DNA of 64,000 nucleotides from Rhodoferax sp. BLA1 (GTDB taxonomy: Bacteria; Pseudomonadota; Gammaproteobacteria; Burkholderiales; Burkholderiaceae_C), in contig NZ_SZVI01000002.1 of NCBI RefSeq assembly GCF_013416775.1, positions 1-64,000 on the forward strand, in the 5' to 3' direction. Under the pieces are notes generated by a model. That model worked only from the letters and a program-made list of their open reading frames with translations, ran no database searches and was not told the origin of the DNA. Each line of letters starts with the position of its first letter. Within the stretch, counting starts at the first letter, position 1. Below are positions 44,019 to 53,573 of the stretch, piece by piece. The position numbers and the translations under genes are program-made.

Positions 44019-45314
44019 TCAGACCGCTGCCAGCGCCGACTGCAGGTCAGCCAGCAGGTCGTCGATGTGCTCGATGCCCACCGACAGGCGCACCGCGTCT
44101 TCGGGCACACCGGCTTTGATCAGTTCTGCGGGGGACAACTGGCGGTGCGTGGTGGAGGCCGGGTGGGTGGCCAGCGACTTTGCATCGCCAATGTTGACCA
44201 GGCGGGTGAACAGGTTCAGCGCATCCAGGAACGCCGCGCCAGCCTTGCGGCCTTCACCCGGCGCCGACTTGACACCAAAGGTCAGCAAGCCAGAGGCCTT
44301 GCCACCCAGGTATTTTTGGGCTAGCGCGTGATCTGGGTGGCTGGGCAGCGCGGCGTAGCTGACCCAGGCCACTTTGGCGTGGCTCTGCAGGAAGTTCGCC
44401 ACCTTGAGCGTGTTGTCGTTGATGCGGTCCATGCGCAAGGCCAGCGTTTCAATGCCTTGCAGGATCAGGAACGCGTTGAACGGCGACAGCGCTGCACCGG
44501 TGTTGCGCAAAGGCACGACGCGGGCGCGGCCAATGTAGGCCGCAGCACCCAGGGCCTCGGTGTAGACCACACCGTGGTAGCTGGCGTCGGGCTCGTTCAG
44601 GCGTTTGAAGCGGGCCTTGTGCTCAGCCCAGGGGAACTTGCCCGAGTCCACAATCGCGCCACCAATGCTGGTGCCGTGGCCACCCAGGTACTTGGTGAGG
44701 GAATGCACCACGATGTCGGCGCCGTGTTCAAACGGGCGCAGCAGGTAAGGGCTGGCCACCGTGTTGTCCACAATCAGCGGCACACCATGGCGGTGGGCGA
44801 TCTCGGCAATGGCGGCGATGTCGGTCACCGCACCTTGCGGGTTGCTGATGGACTCGATGAACACCGCCTTGGTTTTGTCGTCAAACAGACCTTCAAAACT
44901 GGCCAGGTTGCGCGGGTCGGCAAAACGGGTGGTGATGCCTGAGAGTGGCAAGGTGTGGGCAAACAGGTTGTAGGTGCCGCCGTACAGCGCGCTGCTGGCA
45001 ATGATGTTGTCACCGGCCTCGGCAATGGTCTGGATGGAGTAGGTCACCGCCGCCTGGCCGGACGCCAGCACCAGCGCGGCCAAACCACCTTCGAGCGCGG
45101 CCAGACGCTGCTCCAGCACATCGTTGGTCGGGTTCATGATGCGGGTGTAGATGTTGCCCGGCACCTTCAGGTCAAACAGGTCGGCGCCATGCTGCGCGCT
45201 GTCAAAAGCGTAGGCCGCGGTCTGGTAAATCGGCACCGCCACCGCCTTGGTGGTGGGGTCAGGGGAATAACCCGCGTGGACCGATTTGGTTTCAAATTTC
45301 CAGGATTCAGACAT
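44019..45314 (-). CDS. metY: O-acetylhomoserine sulfhydrylase MetY
   Basis: The product has 431 residues from the ATG at 45314, which follows AAGGAGCTCTT; the frame is open to 45473. It is a PLP-dependent gamma-elimination/replacement enzyme of the Cys/Met metabolism family: SVHAGYSPDPTTKAVAVPIY, YTRIMNPTNDVLEQRLAALE, and the PLP-lysine block HSLTKYLGGHGTSIGG. It makes homocysteine from O-acetylhomoserine and sulfide, the direct-sulfhydrylation route to methionine. It lies 65 bases from metQ on the same strand, so methionine synthesis and uptake genes are together. Confidence 0.93.
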   Translation of the reverse strand: MSESWKFETKSVHAGYSPDPTTKAVAVPIYQTAAYAFDSAQHGADLFDLKVPGNIYTRIMNPTNDVLEQRLAALEGGLAALVLASGQAAVTYSIQTIAEAGDNIIASSALYGGTYNLFAHTLPLSGITTRFADPRNLASFEGLFDDKTKAVFIESISNPQGAVTDIAAIAEIAHRHGVPLIVDNTVASPYLLRPFEHGADIVVHSLTKYLGGHGTSIGGAIVDSGKFPWAEHKARFKRLNEPDASYHGVVYTEALGAAAYIGRARVVPLRNTGAALSPFNAFLILQGIETLALRMDRINDNTLKVANFLQSHAKVAWVSYAALPSHPDHALAQKYLGGKASGLLTFGVKSAPGEGRKAGAAFLDALNLFTRLVNIGDAKSLATHPASTTHRQLSPAELIKAGVPEDAVRLSVGIEHIDDLLADLQSALAAV

Positions 45315-45379
45315 AAGAGCTCCTTGTGTGAGAGTGGGAAGACCGGTGTTATTTGAAAATTGTAAGAACGTGCCAGGTC

Positions 45380-46177
45380 TTAGAACCCGGCCAGCACCGC
45401 ACCCTTGAATTCGGTCTGGATGTACTTGCGAATCTCGTCGGAATGGTAGGCCTTGACCAGCTTGGCCACCCAAGCTTTGTCCTTGTCCTGTTCACGCACC
45501 ACAATGATGTTGACATAGGGGCTCTTGGCGCTTTCCTGGGCAATGGCATCTTTGGCCGGGTTCAGGCCAGCCGACAAGGCAAAGTTGGTGTTGATGGCGG
45601 CAGCGTCCAGATCGTCCAGCGAACGGGCCAGCTGGGCGGCATCCAGCTCAACAAACTTCAGCTTCTTCGGGTTGTCGATCACGTCCAGCGGTGTGGCTTT
45701 CAGGCCAGCTTCGGGGCGCAGCTTGATCAGGCCTTTGTCTTGCAGCACCAGCAGCACGCGCCCGCCATTGGTCGGGTCATTGGGGATGCCAAACTTGGCG
45801 CCTTGCTTGAGGTCGGTCAGGTTCTTGACCTTTTTGGAGTACAGGCCAATCGGGTAGTTGACGGTGTAACCCGCGCTGACCAGCTTGTAGCCACGGTCTT
45901 TGACCTGCTGGTCCAGATAAGGTTTGTGCTGGTAGCTGTTGGCGTCCAAGTCGCCTGCGGCCAAAGCGGCGTTGGGTTGCACATAGTCGCTGAACTCGAC
46001 GATCTGGATCTTTAGGCCGTCTTTCTCGGCGACTTTTTTGACCTGTTCAAGAATCTGGGCGTGGGGTCCGGCGGTGACACCGACCTTGATCGGTTTGTCC
46101 TGCGCCAGCAGCGGGCTGCTCAGGGTGGCGGTCACAGCCAGGGCGAGGACAGATTGGAGAAGGGTGCGTTTTTGCAT
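45380..46177 (-). CDS. metQ: D-methionine-binding protein MetQ
   Basis: The product has 265 residues with signal peptide QSVLALAVTATLSSPLLA, then QD. Family blocks: KVGVTAGPHAQILEQVKK, FSDYVQPNAALAAGDLDANS, NDPTNGGRVLLVLQDKGLI and AAINTNFALSAGL, as in MetQ/NlpA. There is no lipobox cysteine, so it should be a soluble periplasmic protein rather than the usual lipoprotein. It delivers methionine to MetNI. It is the third gene of the metN-metI-metQ group and is separated from metI by 137 bases that hold an intergenic repeat. Confidence 0.92.
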   Translation of the reverse strand: MQKRTLLQSVLALAVTATLSSPLLAQDKPIKVGVTAGPHAQILEQVKKVAEKDGLKIQIVEFSDYVQPNAALAAGDLDANSYQHKPYLDQQVKDRGYKLVSAGYTVNYPIGLYSKKVKNLTDLKQGAKFGIPNDPTNGGRVLLVLQDKGLIKLRPEAGLKATPLDVIDNPKKLKFVELDAAQLARSLDDLDAAAINTNFALSAGLNPAKDAIAQESAKSPYVNIIVVREQDKDKAWVAKLVKAYHSDEIRKYIQTEFKGAVLAGF

Positions 46178-46229
46178 GATGGGTCCTGTGAAAGTGAAAA
46201 GTGTGGAATAACTAAGTATTTAAGATAAA

Positions 46230-46270
46230 TTGGCCTCTAGCCCTTATTGAATCAGGGCCAACAGCTATAA
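46230..46270. repeat. Intergenic palindromic repeat, copy 6
   Basis: Reads TGGCCTCTAGCCCTTATTGA, then ATCAGGGCCAACAGCTATAA. Inside the metI-metQ gap. Confidence 0.65.
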
Positions 46271-46314
46271 AAAACATATCTCTTGCAGCAAGGGTTGGGC
46301 AACATTGGGTCGGC

Positions 46315-46980
46315 CTACTTGTGGCTCAGCCGCCGCACCGCCCAGTCGCCCAGGCTTTGCACGGCTTGCACAAAAACGATCAACACCAGCACCACGGCCA
46401 GCATCACCTCGGGCAAAAAGCGCTGGTAGCCGTAACGGATGCCCAGGTCGCCCAGGCCACCGCCGCCAATGGCACCGGCCATGGCCGAATAACCGGTCAG
46501 GCTCACCAGGGTGATGGTCAGCGCCGCCACAATGCCGGGCCAGGCCTCGGGCAGCAGCACCTTGAGCACAATCTGCTGGGTGCTGGCGCCCATGGACTGG
46601 GCAGCCTCGACCAGACCGTGGTCGACTTCGTGCAAGGCGGTCTCGATCAGCCGGGCAAAAAACGGTGCGGCAGCAATCGTCAACGGCACCACGGCGGCCA
46701 TGGTGCCAATCGACGAGCCCGTCAGCAGCCGGGTAAACGGGATGATCGCCACCAGCAAGATGATGAAAGGGGTGGAGCGCACCGCGTTGACCGTGGTGCC
46801 CAGCACCCGGTTGAGCAGCGGGTTCGCCAGCACACCACGCGCTTGGGTCAGGTACAGCAGGATGCCCAGCGGCAGGCCCAGCGCCGCACCGACTGCGCCG
46901 GAGATGGCGACCATGATGATGGTCTCCCACAGCGAGGTGGCAAACAGCTCCAGCAGTTGGGGGGTGAAGGTGTCAAACAT
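46315..46980 (-). CDS. metI: Methionine ABC transporter permease MetI
   Basis: The product has 221 residues with about five membrane segments. The permease coupling loop is [20 protein letters not shown], and [17 protein letters not shown] with the C-terminal YGYQRF block is typical of MetI. It forms the channel with MetN and MetQ. The start overlaps the metN stop by 8 bases. Confidence 0.93.
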   Translation of the reverse strand: MFDTFTPQLLELFATSLWETIIMVAISGAVGAALGLPLGILLYLTQARGVLANPLLNRVLGTTVNAVRSTPFIILLVAIIPFTRLLTGSSIGTMAAVVPLTIAAAPFFARLIETALHEVDHGLVEAAQSMGASTQQIVLKVLLPEAWPGIVAALTITLVSLTGYSAMAGAIGGGGLGDLGIRYGYQRFLPEVMLAVVLVLIVFVQAVQSLGDWAVRRLSHK

Positions 46981-48019
46981 GGCTCAGTTCCTTGTTGTGC
47001 ACCACCACACCAGCTTCGCGCAGGTGGGCAATGGCGGCGTTGAGTTGCTCGCTGGCGCCGCGCGCGTGCACCGCGAGTGAGCCAAACAGCTGGCCCTGGA
47101 TGTCATCCACCTGGCCGTGCAGGATGTTGATGTCCAACCCAAAGCGCCGGATCACGTCTGAGAGCAGCGGCTTGGTCGCGTCCTCCCCTGAAAACGCCAG
47201 GCGCAGCAACTGCCCCTGGTTGCTGGGCTCAGTGCTCATGAGCTGGCGGATGCGGGTGATCACGCTCTCAGGCAGCTCTTGCGGCAAGATTTCGTCAATC
47301 AGGCTGCGGGTGGTGACGTGTTGCGGGTTGGTGAACACCTCCATCACCGCGCCCTGCTCCACGATTGCACCGGCATCGATCACCGCCACGCGGTCGGCCA
47401 CCTGTTTGATCACCTGCATCTGGTGCGTGATCAGCACAATGGTCAGGCCAAAGTCGCGGTTGATCTGGCGCAGCAGGCCCAGGATGGAACGGGTGGTTTC
47501 GGGGTCGAGCGCCGAGGTGGCTTCGTCACACAACAGCACCTTGGGGTTGTTGGCCAGCGCGCGGGCAATGCCCACACGTTGTTTCTGGCCACCACTGATC
47601 TGGGCCGGGTAACGGTCACGCAAGTCATACAGACCGACCAGGTCCAGCAGCTCATCCACCCGGCGCTGGATCACGTCCGGGCGCTCATGGACCAGCTCCA
47701 GCGGCAGCGCCACGTTCTCAAACACGGTGCGGCTAGAGAGCAGGTTGAAATGCTGAAAGATCATGCCAATCTGGTGCCGGGCACTGCGCAACTCGGTTTG
47801 GGACAGGGCGGTGAGGTCGGCACCGTTCACCCGCACCTGGCCCTGGGTGGGTCGGTTGAGCAGGTTAACGACACGGATCAGCGAGCTTTTGCCCGCACCG
47901 CTGCGGCCAATCACGCCAAAAATTTCACCGGCAGGCACCCGCAGGTCAATACCGCGCAGGGCGTGCACCGGCGCCGGATGGCCCGGGTAGGTGAGGTGGA
48001 TGTTGTCTAGTTCAATCAT
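46973..48019 (-). CDS. metN: Methionine ABC transporter ATPase MetN
   Basis: The product has 348 residues from the Met at 48019 ([14 protein letters not shown]), the usual start for the family; the frame is open to 48121 but that extension has no homology character. Walker [13 protein letters not shown], signature [15 protein letters not shown], Walker [15 protein letters not shown] and H-loop [13 protein letters not shown] are present. The C-terminal NIL domain (from about residue 265) is the methionine-sensing regulatory domain that causes trans-inhibition. It overlaps metI by 8 bases. Confidence 0.95.
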   Translation of the reverse strand: MIELDNIHLTYPGHPAPVHALRGIDLRVPAGEIFGVIGRSGAGKSSLIRVVNLLNRPTQGQVRVNGADLTALSQTELRSARHQIGMIFQHFNLLSSRTVFENVALPLELVHERPDVIQRRVDELLDLVGLYDLRDRYPAQISGGQKQRVGIARALANNPKVLLCDEATSALDPETTRSILGLLRQINRDFGLTIVLITHQMQVIKQVADRVAVIDAGAIVEQGAVMEVFTNPQHVTTRSLIDEILPQELPESVITRIRQLMSTEPSNQGQLLRLAFSGEDATKPLLSDVIRRFGLDINILHGQVDDIQGQLFGSLAVHARGASEQLNAAIAHLREAGVVVHNKELSHV

Positions 48020-48613
48020 GGGGGTTTGCCACAACGCAGCGCCCGTCAACATACGGGTTGGCTGCTGCGCTTGGCGGTGTAGTTCTGTGGAGTGACTTCT
48101 GACGATGGAGATCGCATGCATAACAAAATGCGGGGGTGCGATTTTGCAGGCACTCAGTCAAAACCGAAACGACTGTTTTGTCATGTCCTTATGGCTGGAA
48201 ACGTATATGCGGGGTTTCATGGGCTTGCTGCATCCGCTGATCAGATTGCAACTGGCTGGGCATTGGCATCGATCAGATCGACAGTCAGCGGTGTGGTTCT
48301 GGACTCTGATAATCAAACTGCGGTTGTGACCTAGTTGCAGTCCTTCACGAACGGCAGCTATATGGCGTTGTGTTGGAAGACCTCGGAGGTCGGAACTCGA
48401 TGCTCTCACCCGGATTTCAATAGATTACGTAGGGTAAGGTCCCCACTATTGCAAATCAAGCTGATAGACTGGATCGGTCGATGGCGTTTAAATAGTTTGC
48501 CGGGGACAAGACACTTCCCGGGAAACTTCATGAACTGTCTATTTCGCAATTCCCATATCTGTCAGCAAGTTTTGCGAAATTGATTTCGTTAGGCACCCCT
48601 AGTCGTTACCACT
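48020..48613. other. Non-coding region with attC-like palindrome
   Basis: About 590 bases without a credible gene. At 48532-48593 is a palindromic block: GAAC, then ATTTCGCAA (48541-48549) and TTGCGAAAT (48572-48580), then GTTAGGC (48587-48593), which resembles an integron attC (R'-type GTTRRRY core). The next gene starts 21 bases later. A hairpin-like gacctcggaggtc lies near 48380. Confidence 0.4.
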
Positions 48614-49675
48614 ATGAACGATCAAGAATACGAGGACTTTCTCTCAAGCTACCGTCGTGCAAAAGAGGAGGAGCAACGTAGGGAAATCGAAGCAAACGCA
48701 AACGTCATTCGAGACTTCAAGGCCTACGCCTTGACGAAAGGTGTTGAACTTTTCAACGAGAGCTTCTCGTACACACACATCACTGGACTCCTTGCCTCGG
48801 CGCCTGGAATCACGCTCAAACTCCTTCAGGGAATAGAGAAAGAGCGAGATGGTTTGTATGCCGTCCAGACTCTATCCAAAAAATTTCAGAGTATTCCGTT
48901 TCAGGCTGGACTGCTTCGAAATGATCGATTTGTACTTTTAGCACATCCTCACTTTCGTCGCGGTTATCACGAGCTGAATAACTATGCCCCGCTCTTCATC
49001 GACCTATTTTGGCAGTTTGAAAATCCATCTGTGTCAAAGTACATCGCGCTGGATGAGGATCGCGTCCGAATAAATTTAGATAGCAGAGCTTATATCGAAC
49101 TCGATACGTGGTTTGGTGCACCATTCGACGAGCGTGTTGCAGCCATACCCAACGGCATGTGCAAGCTCAGACCACCTCTCGACATTGATCAACGCCACCT
49201 GTCCGCCTTCTTCGAAAACTCGTACTGTCTAGACATCAAATGGTCGCAGGACGGCCCGATCAAGACATTTCAAGCGCTGGAGATGAAATCCGAAGATGTG
49301 AAGATGGAGATGGAGGGAAAGATATTTTTCCCCGCCCGCTACATCCACGCAGAATTTGATATCGACGCAAACACATTTCGGCACTTTGATGGGGCGATGC
49401 AGTATTACTCCAAAGAAGAATATTTCTTGCGCAGAGATTCCGACTTCAATTACAACGCAAAAAATCACGCACAAATCAAGTCCCGGTCTCGCAAGTTGTT
49501 CAAGTTAAATGGACCGGTGCAAGTTCAAACGTGGGTAGAACTATGTTGCCACTACTTTGCAGGCAATCCCTTGACGTTCGAGTATTTTTGTGGGGCGTAT
49601 CCCCAATATGTCAATGAAGCATTGGAGAGGATTAGAGCGCGGCCGTTAACAATCGGGGACGCTGATCCAACATAG
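48614..49675 (+). CDS. Protein of unknown function
   Basis: The product has 353 residues and no family I recognise. It opens with an acidic/basic helical segment (YEDFLSSYRRAKEEEQRREI), then a mixed alpha/beta body rich in Phe, Tyr and Asp, with blocks such as RFVLLAHPHFRRGYHELNNY and FFENSYCLDIKWSQDGP. There is no signal peptide and no membrane segment, so it is cytosolic. GC content is lower than in the flanking met and sbp genes, suggesting foreign origin. It lies 196 bases upstream of the nuclease-like gene on the same strand, and the two may form one accessory unit. It begins shortly after an attC-like sequence. The coding call is supported by its length and clean frame. Confidence 0.7.
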   Translation: MNDQEYEDFLSSYRRAKEEEQRREIEANANVIRDFKAYALTKGVELFNESFSYTHITGLLASAPGITLKLLQGIEKERDGLYAVQTLSKKFQSIPFQAGLLRNDRFVLLAHPHFRRGYHELNNYAPLFIDLFWQFENPSVSKYIALDEDRVRINLDSRAYIELDTWFGAPFDERVAAIPNGMCKLRPPLDIDQRHLSAFFENSYCLDIKWSQDGPIKTFQALEMKSEDVKMEMEGKIFFPARYIHAEFDIDANTFRHFDGAMQYYSKEEYFLRRDSDFNYNAKNHAQIKSRSRKLFKLNGPVQVQTWVELCCHYFAGNPLTFEYFCGAYPQYVNEALERIRARPLTIGDADPT

Positions 49676-49690
49676 CTTTAGGCTATTTTT
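49672..49690 (+). terminator. Weak terminator-like hairpin
   Basis: ATAGC-TTTAG-GCTAT followed by TTTT, across the end of the 353-residue gene. The stem is only 5 bp, so this is tentative. Confidence 0.3.
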
Positions 49691-49871
49691 CCTCGTAGAG
49701 GATTAAATATCTGAACCGAAGAAGAAGTTGACGCTATGGAGAATCTTGCATTTGGCTGGCAATGACTAGGTGTGAGAACTCCCAATGGTCAGTTTTGAGG
49801 CGGTTTTATACGTTTGAGTTGCCGTTTGGGTTTGTTGTCCGGCAGGATGTGGCTTTAGGGAGTGACCAAGC

Positions 49872-51386
49872 GTGAGTAATCTAGATACAGGGTGGTCTCA
49901 CCCCCGACAGCGTGAGTTACCGTATGCAGATACGGTTATTGACTCGGACTCAAACTCGTGGGGATGGCTCCGCAGCGCTTCTGGCGCGACTGCTTCGGAG
50001 ACTAAGCTTTTACAGTTGGTCCGAAAGTCAATGCTCTCTTTGTGGAGCATCCCCGGTCCCTACACCGACGAAGGGTTAGCCAGCAGTGGTTCGGGCAAAG
50101 AGCTCTGCGATCTCATGGTGATCTTCGGTGACGACATCCTTCTCTTTTCGGACAAGGACTGTGCATTTCCAACACATGCGGACGTCAGAGTCTCATGGAC
50201 ACGTTGGTATCGGCACGCCATTGAAAAATCTGCTAAGCAGCTTGTCGGCGCAGCTGGATCGCTAAAACGATCTACGACTCGAATCTTTACAAATGCTAGG
50301 TGTACAACAAAAGTACCGTTAAACCTCCCCGATCCGGCACAAATGCGCGTGCACTTAATCGCAGTGGCTCATGGGGCGGTTAGCGCTGCAGAGCGCTATT
50401 GGGAGGCCTATGGGGGGAGCGGTGGCAGCTCCGGCAGTCTGATGCTGAACACAGGACTTGAGGGAAGAGATCACGAACATGCGCCGTTCCAAATTGGTTG
50501 GCCACTTGGTCGGAATAAGTTCATCCACGTGCTTGACGACCTTACCCTCTCGCTGCTACTGGAAGAGCTTGACACTGTCGCTGATTTCACCGACTACCTA
50601 GCCAAGAAGGAGGCCCTCCTTGGAAAGGCTGGATGTGAGTTCATCATTCCCGGCGAGGAGGATTTGCTTACGGCCTACATCTCCAATGTCAGTCTAGAGG
50701 GCGCGCACAGTTTTCCTGACTTCGAAGCGGACTCAACCATCGTAATGCAAGAAGGTTCTTGGGAAAAATTCCGCAAGACCGGCCCGTATACATCACGCGC
50801 GACTGCAGCTTCCCTCAGCTATCTCTGGGATGACTTAATCGAGTACCAAGCATCTCATGTGATTCATGGCAGCACCGATCACTTTTTTGTCGGAAGAGAG
50901 TCGCAACGTGCAGATGGCAACGAGCGCGTGTTACGTGTAATGGCAAGCGAAAACCGTCGTGCAAGGAGCCCGCTCGGGGCAACTCTACGTGAAGGCAGAG
51001 CCATCTCATCAGATCACAAACGCTTTTTCCGAACTGTCGTACAGCCTGGCCGAAAGCGACTCTATTGCTTTGTCTTTCTGCCTTTTTTTCCTGATCAGCA
51101 GGAGCACTCTGAATATCGACAGTACCGCCAGTACCTATTGCACCTTTATTCTGAAGGTGCACTGCTGCATTTCAATGAAGCTAGGGAAATCATTGGTATT
51201 GCCATAGCGCCCTATGACAGTGAACTTGTGTCCGTAGACTTCATGTACTTCGACGTATACGACAGCCAGATAAGCCCGCAAGATCGTCAGCAACTTGTAG
51301 ATCAGCTACGGGCGGAAAACCTCTGGAATACAAATGTACGCGTTCGCGCCGGTGAATGGGGTGAATCAGCTAACCAACCGCGCTGA
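49872..51386 (+). CDS. Protein with nuclease-like N-terminal motif, unknown family
   Basis: The product has 504 residues with a GTG start at 49872, 9 bases after GGGAG. Residues about 75-97 read GSGKELCDLMVIFGDDILLF, then SDKD, a pattern of acidic residue, D, hydrophobic strand and (D/S)xK that fits a PD-(D/E)xK nuclease core. The central and C-terminal parts (about 150-500) are not recognised; they contain SSGSLMLN, DHEHAPFQIGWPLGRNKF, a Tyr/Phe-rich strand (KRLYCFVFLPFF) and an acidic tail. No signal peptide or membrane segment is present. It follows the 353-residue unknown gene by 196 bases and precedes decayed DNA. A restriction- or defence-type role is possible but not shown. Confidence 0.65.
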   Translation: MSNLDTGWSHPRQRELPYADTVIDSDSNSWGWLRSASGATASETKLLQLVRKSMLSLWSIPGPYTDEGLASSGSGKELCDLMVIFGDDILLFSDKDCAFPTHADVRVSWTRWYRHAIEKSAKQLVGAAGSLKRSTTRIFTNARCTTKVPLNLPDPAQMRVHLIAVAHGAVSAAERYWEAYGGSGGSSGSLMLNTGLEGRDHEHAPFQIGWPLGRNKFIHVLDDLTLSLLLEELDTVADFTDYLAKKEALLGKAGCEFIIPGEEDLLTAYISNVSLEGAHSFPDFEADSTIVMQEGSWEKFRKTGPYTSRATAASLSYLWDDLIEYQASHVIHGSTDHFFVGRESQRADGNERVLRVMASENRRARSPLGATLREGRAISSDHKRFFRTVVQPGRKRLYCFVFLPFFPDQQEHSEYRQYRQYLLHLYSEGALLHFNEAREIIGIAIAPYDSELVSVDFMYFDVYDSQISPQDRQQLVDQLRAENLWNTNVRVRAGEWGESANQPR

Positions 51387-51868
51387 AATGGGTGTGCGAG
51401 CTGTATTGCGATTGAGTGGCCGCGACATGCAAACATCGTCAAGATGGCCGCACCGGCTTTGCCCTGCGCTTGGTCGCCAACAACGGCGACTCGCCATACC
51501 TGGGCGCAGCAAACTTTTGCGGCGGCGTGGGTTTCGCGACGCCGACCTCTATGGTCAGTGCCTTGATGTCAGGCACCGGTATGCTGATGTGCTGATTCAG
51601 GCGGTTCAGTCCATCGTTCCAGTGCCACAGCATGCGTGCGCCAACCGGGTCGAAACCGGGGGTGTGCTTAATGTGCTGGATGATCTCAGGAATGGTGGAT
51701 GCCACCGCTGTGCTGACCGTTCAATGAGTTCACGCTGGCGGGGTGGGTCGATGCCCAGAAATACCTGCAGCCGCCGCCTTGCGCTCCCGCCCGCGCACCG
51801 TGTGCCTTTGTTCTTCTTTCAAGGGACCCTGATAGGTGACAGCGAACAGGTGTGTGCGGCCTGGGTGC
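51387..51868. other. Intergenic remnant before the second sbp gene
   Basis: About 480 bases. A minus-strand frame at 51439-51705 (88 residues) has a compact sequence (for example HIKHTPGFDPVGARMLWHWN) that could be a gene fragment, but it lacks a recognisable family. Other frames are shadows. No repeat or RNA is evident. Confidence 0.35.
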
Positions 51869-52918
51869 TTATTTCTTGGTGTAAATCTGATCAAAACTGC
51901 CGCCATCGGCAAAGTGCTCCTTGTCCGCCTTGGCCCAGCCACCAAAGGCCTGGTCAATCGTGAACAGGTTGAGTTTGGCAAACTGGTGCGCGTATTTGGC
52001 TTTGGCTTTTTCCGACACGGCCGGGCGGTAGAAATTCTTGCCCGCGATGTCCTGGCCCTCTTCGGTGTACAGGTACTCCAGATAGGCCTGCGCCACGGCA
52101 CGGGTGCCCTTCTTGTCCACGTTTTTATCGACCACCGCCACGGCAGGCTCGGCCAAGATGCTCAAAGACGGTGCCACGATGTCAAACTTTGAGCCGAATT
52201 CCTTTTCCAGCAGGTAGGCTTCGTTTTCCCAGGCGATCAACACGTCGCCCTGGCCACGCTGTGCAAAGGTGATGGTGGAACCACGCGCACCGGTGTCCAG
52301 AATAGGCACATTGGCAAATAACTTGGCGACAAATTCCTTGGCCTTGGCGTCACCGCCGTATTTGCGTTTGGCAAACTCCCAGGCCGCCAGGTAGTTCCAG
52401 CGGGCACCACCGGACGTCTTGGGGTTGGGCGTGATCACGCTGATACCGGGTTTGATCAGGTCATCCCAATCCTTGATGCCTTTGGGGTTGCCCTGGCGCA
52501 CCGCCAGCACGATGGTCGATGTGTAGGGTGAGGAGTTGTGCGGCAGCTTCTTTTGCCAGTCTGCCGCCAGCCAGCCACCATGTTTGACCAGTGCGTCGGT
52601 GTCACCGGCCAGTGCCAGGGTGGCCACATCAGCGTCCAGGCCGTCGATGATGGAACGCGCTTGCTTGCCCGAACCACCGTGGGATTGTTTGATGGTCACG
52701 TCCTGGCCGGCCTTGGCTTTCCAGTACTTGGCAAACGCGGCATTGAACTCGACATAAAGTTCACGTGTGGGGTCGTAAGAGACGTTGAGCAGGGTGACGG
52801 CTTGCTGCGCCTGGGCAACCAGACTGCCTGTGACCAGGACGGCCGCAGCGGCAAGATTAAAAATACGGCGGGAAATGGGTCGGGAGATGTGTCGAGAAAA
52901 GCGGAGACTTGGGTTCAC
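51869..52918 (-). CDS. sbp: Second sulfate-binding periplasmic protein
   Basis: The product has 349 residues. The GTG at 52918 is favoured because GAGGA stands 7-8 bases before it; an ATG at 52939 is also possible. A twin-arginine-like or Sec signal follows ([20 protein letters not shown], then AQQ). Sulfate-binding blocks: [54 protein letters not shown] and [16 protein letters not shown]. It resembles the product of 37327-38328 but is clearly divergent. No permease or ATPase gene accompanies it, so it may use CysTWA or have a different specificity, such as thiosulfate; inference only. Confidence 0.9.
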   Translation of the reverse strand: MNPSLRFSRHISRPISRRIFNLAAAAVLVTGSLVAQAQQAVTLLNVSYDPTRELYVEFNAAFAKYWKAKAGQDVTIKQSHGGSGKQARSIIDGLDADVATLALAGDTDALVKHGGWLAADWQKKLPHNSSPYTSTIVLAVRQGNPKGIKDWDDLIKPGISVITPNPKTSGGARWNYLAAWEFAKRKYGGDAKAKEFVAKLFANVPILDTGARGSTITFAQRGQGDVLIAWENEAYLLEKEFGSKFDIVAPSLSILAEPAVAVVDKNVDKKGTRAVAQAYLEYLYTEEGQDIAGKNFYRPAVSEKAKAKYAHQFAKLNLFTIDQAFGGWAKADKEHFADGGSFDQIYTKK

Positions 52919-53062
52919 GGTGGGATCCTCAGAAAACATTGCGTTGATGCAATGAGGCGGATTCTGGGAGACAACCGTTCAAACTGGAACTACTGAATTC
53001 TCATTTCCTAATTACAAAATCATCTACCCTGAAGCCACCTGAACCCGAGGTGCTGGCGCCGC

Positions 53063-53506
53063 TCAACCCAGGGCGTCATTCACCTGTTCGTTGAATTCAG
53101 CCAGGTTGACGGCAGCGTGGACCTCGCGCGGCAGCGCGTCACGCAGGCAGAACACACCCAGGATCTTGTGACCGTCGGTACTGACCACCGGCAGGTGCCT
53201 AAAACCACGCTCAATCATCATCAGCACCGCGTCGGCCACCTTGGTTTCGGGGTTGACGCAGTGCGGGCTGCGGGTCATGACCTCGGCCACGGTGGTGCGG
53301 CTCGGGTCGACGGTCTTGGCCAGCACCCGGTTGATCATGTCGCGTTCGGTCACGATACCCAGCATGGTCTTGTTGGTGTCAATCACCAGCACACTGCTGC
53401 TGTTGGTGCGCATCATCACGCAGGCCGCCGCATGCACCGTGGCCGTTGGCAAAACACTGATGACGTGGCGTTGCGCCATCGATTGGGAAACAGTGCGTTC
53501 GGGCAT
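53063..53506 (-). CDS. CBS-domain protein
   Basis: The product has 147 residues and consists almost entirely of two CBS motifs: AQRHVISVLPTATVHAAACV with SSVLVIDTNKTMLGIVTERD, and MTRSPHCVNPETKVADAVLM with GFRHLPVVSTDGHKILGVFC. Such proteins bind adenosyl ligands and usually regulate partner enzymes. It lies on the same strand just downstream of korB (67-base gap), so it may regulate the 2-oxoacid oxidoreductase or be co-transcribed with it. Start: ATG at 53506 after AGGAGCC. Confidence 0.88.
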   Translation of the reverse strand: MPERTVSQSMAQRHVISVLPTATVHAAACVMMRTNSSSVLVIDTNKTMLGIVTERDMINRVLAKTVDPSRTTVAEVMTRSPHCVNPETKVADAVLMMIERGFRHLPVVSTDGHKILGVFCLRDALPREVHAAVNLAEFNEQVNDALG

Positions 53507-53573
53507 GGTGAGGGCTCCTTGTGACGGCTGGATGGGTGGGATGTTGAAGAGGCTGGGATGTGGGGGTCTGTGT

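Noticed and set aside
45315..48121. Possible SAM riboswitch before metY or metNIQ
   Set aside because: No riboswitch core elements could be recognised in the intergenic parts.
48092..48334. Short plus-strand frames before the 353-residue gene
   Set aside because: No homology or binding site; probably non-coding.
51334..51963. 209-residue plus-strand frame
   Set aside because: Overlaps the end of one gene and the end of another on the other strand; composition is shadow-like.
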